NCBI GenBank assembly: GCA_030549775.1
Contig: CM060175.1
Coordinates: 29,592,762-29,656,761, forward strand
Reading direction: 5' to 3'
Source: Tamarix chinensis
Taxonomy: Eukaryota > Streptophyta > Magnoliopsida > Caryophyllales > Tamaricaceae
Length of the DNA stretch: 64,000 bases
Numbering within the stretch: position 1 is the stretch's first letter; every line of letters begins with the position of its first letter. Position numbers and translations under genes: made by a program. The notes beneath the pieces are model-generated. The model had not been told where the DNA came from. It worked only from the letters and a program-made list of their open reading frames with translations, and ran no database searches. This document shows positions 56,313 through 64,000 of this stretch, piece after piece.

Positions 56313-57065
56313 AGATGTAATTCTCAAAACACCCTCTTAGATCATGAAGTTAAGTTTAGTTTCAAGAACGAATACTCAAATTTGGACAGAAAGTAATTAG
56401 CAATAAAATAACGAAAGTGAACAAAAACTTAAGAACACACTCAAAGTTCTGGGATCTTAGGCAAGAACTCAAGACAGACTCAAAGCTCACCCTAATCTTA
56501 TAACTCAAGACAAACTCAAAGTTATAAGGAAATAATCTTTAACTTGAGACAAACTCAAAGCAAAGAGAAAACCATAAGGTATATTGTGAATAATCAGGAA
56601 TTATTATTCCTCTCTTAAAACTTGTATTTATAGGAAATATCATACAGCAAAAGAAAGCTAACGGTTTGGCTGAATAATAGCCCAAAAACCATTTAGCTAT
56701 AACAGCTAAGAATTAAAGAGATGCCCCCTTTTTAACTCCCCTCATTAAGACATTAAATGCTTCTTAATGAATAACAATGAAACAATATCAATTCCTTAAT
56801 CTAGCGCACCTTTTGCCTCCCTTCTTACACACACACTAGCTGCTACATTATTTATTATAATAATAAAAATGAAAAAATAAAAATAAACAAGACTAAAATA
56901 ACCACGGATCTCCTTGGGCTTCTACTTGCTTGGTCTTTATTGAATAAGGCTTTAATCACACGCCCAAGGCATGTAACAGATTCTGACTTATGAGCAAATG
57001 GAGAAAACCCAAGGGCTTCCAAAACAAGTGCCACGGGTTTATAGGCCAAGGTTGACTTTGGATCA
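56313..57065 (-). repeat. 3' LTR of LTR-A element
   Basis: Ends at TTTGGATCA (57060-57065) beside the polypurine tract and at AGATGTAATTC on the left, where the expected T is A. 753 bp, lacking part of the block retained in the 5' LTR. Confidence 0.9.
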
Positions 57066-57080
57066 TTCCCCCTTTCTTCA
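57066..57080 (-). other. Polypurine tract of LTR-A element
   Basis: On the minus strand GAAGAAAGGGGGAA precedes the LTR start TGATCC. Confidence 0.85.
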
Positions 57081-58540
57081 AAAGAGTTTTCCCTCAAACT
57101 CGAATCATCGAAATAAGGAGATAAATCACCCACATTGAAAGTGGCACTAACTCCCATCTCACTAGCAAAGTCAGGATCATCTTTGTAATACTTCTTGAGT
57201 TGTTCAAAACCCAAGATCTTAGCATCCATTATGGAAAGTAAGTAGTTTCGATGAGACAATGCGTCAGCAACAACATTACTCTTGCCATCTTTGTACTTGG
57301 AACTGATAGTAAATGATTGGAGAAACTCCACCCATTTAGCATGCCTCTTGTTGAGATTTTGCTGCCCATATATAAATTTTAGAGCCTCATGATCAGAACG
57401 AAGAACGAATGGTTTTGGTCTAAGGTAGTGAGACCAATGATCAAGCGCTCTAACTATGGCATAAAACTCACGATCATAAGTGGAATAGTTCATCTTTGCC
57501 CCATTCAATTTCTCACTAAAGTAACTAACAGGCTTCTTTTCTTGTATCAAAACAGCACCTATCCCTATCCCACTCGCATCACACTCCGCCTCAAACACTT
57601 TGTTGAAATATGGAAGCACAAGTATAGGAGCATTGCAAAGAAGAGATTTGACCTTCTCAAAGGTCTTTTGTGCCGCTTTAGTCCACTCAAAACTACCTTT
57701 CTTCGTCAATTCTGTGATTGGAGCCATGATAGTTGAGAAGTTCTTAATGAACCGTCTATAGAAGGAGGCTAGTCCATGAAAACTTCTAACTTCGTGCACA
57801 TTGGTTGGAGCCAACCATGATTGAGCTGCCTTCACCTTTTCTAGATCTACATAAACCCCCTCTCCCATTACAATGTATCCTAAAAATACAACACTAGGAG
57901 TCATGAATACACATTTCTCAAGCTTACCATACAACTTCACCTCCCTCAATTTTTCAAACAACCTCCTTAAATGAATTACATGATCTTCATTTTTTTTACT
58001 ATACACAAGAATGTCATCTAAGTAAACAATAGTAAAATCGTTCAAAAAAAGTTGGAGGACTTCATTCATCAATCTCATGAAGGAGCTTGGTGCGTTGCAA
58101 AGCCCAAATGGCATCATCAACCACTCATATAATCCTTGCTTTGTTTTGAAAGCCGGTTTCCATTCATCCCCTCTCGAATTCTCATTTGATGGTAGCCACT
58201 CCTTAAGTCTATTTAGGAAAAGACTAAGGCACCACTCAACTCATCTAACATATCTTGAAAATGAGGCATAGGGAAACGGTATTTGACCGTTATATTGTTA
58301 ATGGAACGACTATCAACACACATCCTCCAAGTACTATTTTTCTTAGGTACTAAGAGTGTAGGAACGACGCAAGGACTAAGACTCTCCCTCACATAGCCTA
58401 TTTGATCAACTCATTCACTTGCCTCTCAAGTTCCTTACTCTCTTCCGGGTTACACCTATAGGCAGCCTTATTGTGCAAAGGTGCTCCTGGAATCAAGTCA
58501 ATGGTGTGCTCAATGCCTCTAAGTAGAGGTAGGCCTTTGG
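57066..58540 (-). pseudogene. LTR-A element RT-RNase H fused to Pol tail
   Basis: From right to left: RT N-terminal blocks in broken frames (58540-58120), then one open stretch of 421 codons from 58120. It holds [26 protein letters not shown] (active site intact), the connection region, [16 protein letters not shown] (RNase H Asp), [24 protein letters not shown] and VVADALSHR. About codon 328 it passes into [17 protein letters not shown] without zinc finger or integrase core. The frame has no stop before the LTR and runs some 60 codons into it. Confidence 0.93.
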
Positions 58541-58545
58541 GCAAG

Positions 58546-59330
58546 TCATTGGGGGAACACATCATTGTACTCTTCTAATAACTCATTTAGTAGGGATGAG
58601 TTATTACAAGCAGCAATATTATTATCTTTGGTTCTCACAACAAAAGCATACCCTTCCCCATTTTCTTCCACTATTCTTTTAAACTCATTACAATTTACAA
58701 GATAGTTGCTTTTCTCTTTTTCTTTCTTAACAACTTTGGGCAGTAAAGGCAATAATCTAACTCTTCTACCTTCTTTAGTTGTTACAATATAAACATTAGA
58801 TCTACCTTTATGCTCTGAGTCATGATCAAATTGCCATGGTCTTCCGAGCAGCAAGTGACACACATCCATAGGCAGTATGCCACACCACCATTCATCTTCA
58901 AACCATCCAATGGAATAAGAAACCAAAGCTTGCTTCTTCACTCTTACTCCCACACCATCATTCAACCAATTCAGCTTGTGAGGCTCATTGTGATCCCTAA
59001 TAGTAAGTTTCAACTTACTCACGGCTTCATTAGAGATCACATCAGTTTGTGCTCCACCATCAACAATCACATTGCAAGTTTTCTCACCAATCTTATAGCT
59101 AGTATGGAAAAGATTGTTTCTTTGCCTTTCATCATTTTCTGGTTCACTAAACAAAATTTTTTGAACCACCATCAAATTACGCGCGCTTTCAAGTGGGATC
59201 TCATCAAGCTCTTCTTCTTCGTTATCTTGAGTGGCTGTCATCAGATTTTTGCTAGGACACTCCGATGCCATATGTCCTCTATCATGACATTTAAAACACT
59301 TTCTCCTAGTAGCAAGTTCACTAGGTGAAA
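58546..59330 (-). pseudogene. LTR-A element protease and zinc knuckle
   Basis: The leftward frame from 59676 reads through an intact CCHC knuckle (CFKCHDRGHMASEC, about 59290-59250), an acidic linker (DNEEEELDEIPLESARN), protease active site NVIVDGGAQTDVIS, the block VLPMDVCHLLLGRPWQFDH-like, and the lead-in to RT (LLEEYNDVFPQ). The knuckle and DGGA motif look sound. A stop or frame change follows before RT. Confidence 0.92.
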
Positions 59331-60204
59331 TTACAGCCTTGTCCTTCCCTTTATCAAATTTTGAACTAGAAGAGAAAGATTTGTTTTGAAAAGTACCTCC
59401 TGACTTGTTTTGAATCGTACCACCCTTAGAGTAAGATGGAGTAAATTTCATGGGATTTTTGAAAGAAGTATTTTTGGGCTTCTCTTCTTTCAATTGAGAC
59501 TCATATCTAATAGCCAGTTTACAAACATCACTAAAAGTGGTGTAGTGAGTTACCTCCACCTTTTGGTTAATCCCCTTAGAAAGACCCTCAACAAAACGAG
59601 CAATTTTGAAGGTCTCCTTTTCTTGCATATCACAAACCAAACACAACTTCTCAAACTCTTTAATGTAATCTTCCACACATGTTTTCTTGGGAAAGATGTA
59701 TCAATTTTAGGTATTGCTCCTGTTCGTACTCTTTATTCACCCATTTATCCCTCATCTTTTTTTTCAACTTATCCCATGAGTTTATTCTTTTTTTCCCCTC
59801 TCTCCTCCTATTCACCTTGAGGTTTTCATACCATAGGGCAACGAGTTTAGTGACTTTGAGAAGAGCCAGTTTGAACCTCTTCTTGTCATCAAACCCCTTA
59901 TACTGAACGACAGTTTCTATTTGTCTTACCCAACCTAGAAAAGCCTCACTATCATGGCCCCCATCAAATCAAGGTAGGTCAATCTTCAATCCCCTATCTT
60001 CATCAAATTGTCTAAGATTGCTACCGCTAATTTCTTCCTCATTCTCCAACTCGTTCAGTTTCCTAGTGGTTTTCAAAACTATTTCGGCTATTGAATCCAT
60101 TCTAGTATTTTGGCTCACCCTATCCTCCTCTAATTATCCTCCATTTTCTCTAATTTTTGAGCGATAAACTGTAACATCTTAGCAAATTCGTCACCACCAG
60201 CCAT
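59331..60204 (-). pseudogene. LTR-A element gag
   Basis: The ATG at 60204 (MAGGDEFAKMLQFIAQ) is the likely start, about 450 bases from the primer site. The N-terminal part has stops near 60125 and elsewhere. The capsid part includes a LDLMGAMI...VGWVRQIE-type block near 59900-59960 and, after a frame change near 59690, EDYIKEFEKLCLVCDMQ and FVEGLSKGINQKVEV. A lysine/serine-rich tail leads to the knuckle. Confidence 0.82.
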
Positions 60205-60645
60205 GACTTTTCACTATTTTGCTAGGTTATTACAAGTACAATAGATATTCAGCCGAAACTGAATGAAAAAAATGGCCTTGAGACTCTCAAAGGCTTACAG
60301 ATTGTCAAAATTCAAGAAAATTTAAGCAATTTTAAAAAAAGAAACTCCTCAAAAGCTGTTCGGATGAAGGAGAAATCTTTAGTTGACATCTGATGAGCTG
60401 GATTTGCTTTGTGTTTGTGCAGTTAACAGAAAACTACCCATTTTCATAGAAAAAAGTTTCCAAAAACTATGAAATTAAATATGAGTATTCTACACAGAAA
60501 AATACCCAGATTCAAAAAAAGAATCGATTGATTTGGATTTTTGAGAGCTGAGATATCGCTCTTCAAAGTCGACTGAAAAATCGGATGAGTTCCAATGGTT
60601 TTCTTTCTCAACAAAAACACGATCTTCCTTGAACCTCCACGCCAA

Positions 60646-60660
60646 AGCTTTGATACCAAA
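60646..60660 (-). other. Primer-binding site of LTR-A element
   Basis: On the minus strand TTTGGTATCAAAGC directly follows the LTR end ATCA. It matches the initiator-methionine tRNA site TGGTATCAGAGC except at one base. Confidence 0.92.
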
Positions 60661-61456
60661 TGATGTAATTCTCAAAACACCCTCTTAGATCACGAAGTTA
60701 AGTTTAGTTTCAAGAACGAATACTCAAATTGGGACAAAAAGTAATTAGCAATAAAATAACGAAAGTGAACCAAAACTCAAGAACACACTCAAAGTTCTGG
60801 GATCTTAGGCAAGAACTCGAGACAAAATCAAAGCTCACGCTAATCTTATAACTTAAGACAAACTCAAAGTTATAAGGAAATAATCTTTAACTTGAGACAA
60901 ACTCAAAGCAAAGAGAAAACCATAAGATATATTGTGAATAATCAGGAATTATTATTCCTCTCTTCAAACTTTTATTTATAGGAAATAACATACAGCAAAA
61001 GAAAGCCAATGGTTTGGCTGAATAATGGCCCCAAAACCATTCAGCTATAATAGCTAAGAATTAATGAGATGCCCCCTTTTAACTCCCCTCATTAAGGCAT
61101 TAAATGCTTCTTATGAATAGAAATGAAACAATAGCAATTCCTTAATCTGGCGCACCTTTTGCCTCCCTTCTTAATGGGATTAAATACCCATTTGAAAAAG
61201 CTAATAACACTCCCCTTAATTTACTCCTTTCAACGGTTTTAAGTATCCCACACACACACTAGCTGCTACATTATTTATTATAATAATAAAAACACAAAAC
61301 AAAAATAAACAAGACTAAAATGACCACAGATCCCCTTGGGCTTCTACTTGCTTGGTTTTTGCTGAATAAGGCTTTAATCACACGCCCAAGTAAGGCATGT
61401 GTTAGATTCTGACTTCTGAGCAAATGAGGAAAATCCAAGGGCTTCCAAAACATTTT
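60661..61456 (-). repeat. 5' LTR of LTR-A element
   Basis: Begins at TGATGTAATTCTC (60661) and runs to GGCTTCCAAAACA. Compared with full copies, the outer roughly 43 bases (to TTTGGATCA) are gone, and family F integrase sequence follows at once. TATA-like TATTTATAGG on the plus strand near 60966. Confidence 0.9.
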
Positions 61457-61748
61457 ACATGCATAGTTTTAGGTAACCTTAGGATATAGTCCATACTAAC
61501 TCCTTCCTAAGGTTTATTAGGTATGGGTAAAGGTGTGAATAAGCCTTTATGAAAGTAACTTTTACATTTTTCACAAGTAGAATATCGACTTATCATAGCT
61601 TGTACCCCTTTAATCATACATGGTCAGTAGAAATTTTCTTGTAATAATTCCATAGTGTTATGTATTCCAAAATGTCCCGCAATGCCGCCTTCATGTACCT
61701 CTTTTATTAATAGATCTCTAACACTAGATTTAGGTACACAAAGTTTAT
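61457..61748 (-). pseudogene. Family F integrase, N-terminal part
   Basis: In the minus direction the H2C2 zinc-binding region (HFGIH/HYYGIMELLQ-type blocks, about 61690-61590) is followed by the start of the core, WTISMDYILRLPKTMHVK-like, which stops at 61457. The remainder is at 56312. Joined on paper the break falls between the LPKT block and ILVVVDR, the usual spacing of the family. Confidence 0.78.
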
Positions 61749-62300
61749 TTAGTCTAAATAAAAATCCATCGTGTAAGACATAATTACCATGGTATCCACT
61801 TTCTTTACATGCATTAACATATCCATGAAATCCTCATCTTTAGGGTACAATTCTTTTAACATCTCGAAACCTAAGAGTTTAGCATCCATCATGATAAGTA
61901 ATGTAGATCTATGATAAAGAGCATCGGCTACTACATGTTCCTTTCCATCTAAGTGTTTGATAGAGAACACAAAGGATTGTAAGAAACTCACCCACTTTGC
62001 ATGCCTTGGACTAACTTTCTTTTGACCATGTAAATATTTCAAACTTTCATAATCTGAGTGTAACACAAAGGGTTTGGGCCTCAAATAATGACTCAATGTC
62101 TCTAAGCTCCGTATAATGGTAAAGAATTCTCTATCATAAGTTGAATAGTTGAGTTTGGCATCATTCAAATTTTTTTTAAAAATGCTATAGGTTTCTTTTC
62201 ATGTGAGAGAACACCCTCTATCCCAACCCCACTAGCACCACAAGTCACTTGAAAAAGTAGATCAAAATTGGGTAAAGATAGGACAGGAGCGTTACATAGT
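61749..62300 (-). pseudogene. Family F RNase H
   Basis: The C-terminal part (62168-61749) reads [37 protein letters not shown] and VVADALYHR, with Ser of the usual SHR/SRR replaced by Tyr. The N-terminal part near 62240 reads [14 protein letters not shown]: the first RNase H aspartate of CDAS is Gly. A frame change separates the two parts. Confidence 0.88.
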
Positions 62301-62359
62301 TTAGTTTTGAGGGTTTCAAGCTTGAGTAGCTTCGTGTCCCCATTTAAATTCCCCTTCTT

Positions 62360-63064
62360 TCATGAGTTTGCAATAGGTATAGCTATAGTAGAAAAATCCT
62401 TAATAAAAATTCTATAAAAACTAGCCAACTTAGGGAAACTTCTTTCATCATGTACATCTTTAGGGATAAGCCACTCTTGTATAGCTTTACTCTTATTAAG
62501 ATCCACTTTAATACCCTTGCCACTAACAATATAGCCTAGGAAAACTACACTTAGAAGCATGAAGTCACATTCCTCAAGTTTTCCATAAAGTTTAGCTTCC
62601 CTTAGCTTATCAAATAATTTTCTCAAAAGCACTAGGTGATCATATTCACTTTCACTATACACAAGTATATCATCCAAATAAACAACAATAAAGTCACTAA
62701 GGAAAGGTTGGAGAACTTCATTCACAAGTCTCATGAATGAACTAGGTGCATTACATAGCTCAAAAGGCATAACCATCCACTCATAGAGATTATATTTAGT
62801 TTTGAAAGCGGTTTTCCACTCATCTCCTTCCCTAATCCTCATTTGATGGTAACCACTTCTTAAATCGATTTTGGAAAATACTTGTGCACCACAAAGTTCA
62901 TCTAACAGATCATCTAACCTAGGCATAGGAAAACAATGATTGGTAGTAACATTATTTATGGCTCTAGAATCTATGCACATGTGCCAAGTACCATCTTTCT
63001 TAGGAACTAGTAGGGCAGGTACACTACAAGGGCCCATACTTTCTCTCACAAATCCTTTATCCAT
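62360..63064 (-). pseudogene. Family F reverse transcriptase
   Basis: An open frame of 234 codons with [57 protein letters not shown], the active site [12 protein letters not shown] (aspartates intact) and [16 protein letters not shown]. One of the best-preserved enzymes in the window. It breaks in the connection region near 62360 and upstream at a stop just past 63064. Confidence 0.93.
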
Positions 63065-63760
63065 AAGCTCTTGTATTTATTTTTGTAATTCCTTAGCTTC
63101 TTCCGGGTTACATTTATAAGAAAGTTTATTTGGAAGAGGCATTCCTAGAATAAGATCTATAGCATGTTCTATACCTTTTTTAGGTGGTAATCTAGGAGGT
63201 AAGTCATCAAGAAATACATCATGATACTCATCAAGTAGCTTATTTAGATTAGAATCATTATGTTATTTTTCCCCAAGTTGAGACTTTTTAGCAACTAAGG
63301 CATAACAAATTCCCTCTTCTTCTATGCATCTTTCCATCGCCTTTTCATGTAGAAATAAACTCTTTTTATTCATGTAGAAATAAACTCTTTTTATTACCAC
63401 TTAAAGGCATATTATCACATAGAGAAGGTGTTAATTTATACAATTGCTTGCCTTTTTTCACAACATATTCATTAGTCACGCTATCATGAGTTGCTTTTCT
63501 ATCATAGTGCCACGAACGCCCTAAAAGTAAACCACAAGCATCCATAGGCAGCACATCACATAAGACTCCATCATGGTAGTCTCTAATGCAAAATGATACT
63601 AGGGTTTGCTTATTTACCTTATCTCCTTTATATTTATTTAACCATTGCAAAGAACAAGGTTTAGGATGATTAGTAGTCTCTAAACCAAGCTCTTTGACCA
63701 TTGCTTCACTAGCAACATTAGTGCATGAACCATTATCAACAATGAGTTTACAAACCTATT
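63065..63760 (-). pseudogene. Family F protease and spacer
   Basis: The protease block LIVDNGSCTNVAS lies at about 63760-63705 with DNG in place of DGG, a common variant in plant Ty3 elements. The open part 63701-63366 gives LVSFCIRDYHDGVLCDVLPMD and GLLLGRSWHYDR. Below 63360 are a tandem copy of an AGAAATAAACTCTTTTTATT segment (63351-63396) and a decayed lead-in to RT. Confidence 0.85.
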
Positions 63761-64000
63761 TTACATTTAGTTTTGAAAATTTTCTCCCTTTGAGTATTAG
63801 GTTGTATTTGTAACACTCTTTGAAGCACAAAACATGGATCTCCATCTTCTTCACCCATGGTAAAAATATCATGAGGAGATTCGGTTTCTAGTTCATCATC
63901 TTCACTACATGGTTCCATTTCCTCTATTTCACTTAAGGTCCAAGTTCTTTGGTTAGGACATTCTCTAGCAAAGTGCCCATATCCTTTACACTTAAAACAT
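63761..64000 (-). pseudogene. Family F gag zinc knuckle (cut by window end)
   Basis: The right edge encodes CFKCKGYGHFARECPNQRTW on the minus strand, the gag zinc knuckle, followed by an acidic linker (EIEEMEPCSEDDELE-like). The rest of gag and the 5' LTR lie outside the window. Confidence 0.85.

Larger units (their letters stand above)
56313..61456 (-). mobile_element. LTR-A Ty3 element with integrase deleted
   Basis: A 5.1-kb minus-strand element with two LTR-A copies, primer site, gag, protease, RT and RNase H. Integrase is absent: the frame passes from the post-RNase H linker ([12 protein letters not shown]) straight into the Pol tail ([14 protein letters not shown]). It would need integrase in trans. 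It sits in the integrase gene of the family F element. Its right LTR lacks the last roughly 43 bases, so no target duplication can be read. Confidence 0.92.

Noticed and set aside
57389..57736. Plus-strand frame of 115 codons
   Set aside because: Antisense to the RT-RNase H frame of the LTR-A element.
58822..59906. Plus-strand frames of 168, 136 and 75 codons
   Set aside because: Antisense to gag-protease of the LTR-A element, whose minus-strand domains are clear.

Overview
This is plant nuclear DNA, almost certainly from an angiosperm. It is AT-rich, carries no intact host gene, and is built from transposable elements nested inside one another. Evidence for a plant is the mix of Ty3/gypsy elements with methionine-tRNA primer sites, chromodomain integrases, an L1-type LINE with a terminal RNase H, hAT and PIF/Harbinger DNA transposons, an integrated caulimovirid of florendovirus type, and the remains of an acid-lipase gene with plant-like exons. 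I cannot name the species. LTR family letters A to F are my own labels.

Layout. 1-3.7 kb: a Ty3 element in two halves pointing away from each other. 3.7-7.97 kb: LTR and integrase scraps. 7.97-16.7 kb: a hAT transposon split by a nearly unit-length endogenous pararetrovirus (8.89-16.2 kb) that sits in a CA/TA/TG microsatellite. 16.7-17.9 kb: LTR-A and LTR-B fragments. 18.2-21.9 kb: a gag-only LTR element with both LTRs. 22-30 kb: LTR-C pieces, a chromodomain integrase, a gutted Harbinger transposase, a diverged duplication, and a solo LTR-A with a perfect target duplication. 31.2-36.6 kb: a LINE on the minus strand. 37.6-39.9 kb: a lipase pseudogene, the only cellular gene seen. 39.97-41.86 kb: a Harbinger-like non-autonomous element with TTA duplications. 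42-47 kb: unassigned AT-rich sequence and a second solo LTR-A. 47.2-49.1 kb: a second LINE cut by a solo LTR-C. 49.3-54.8 kb: an older chromovirus LTR region interrupted by an LTR-C element. 54.8-64 kb: a minus-strand Ty3 element (family F) whose integrase is split by an LTR-A element that has lost its own integrase.

The coding parts are ordinary gag, protease, reverse transcriptase, RNase H and integrase pieces; nearly all are broken by stops, frameshifts or deletions. Nothing suggests a working gene system. The most informative items are the pararetrovirus integration structure, the solo LTRs whose target duplications fix the LTR-A and LTR-C boundaries, and the deletion derivatives that keep two LTRs while losing integrase, pol or gag.
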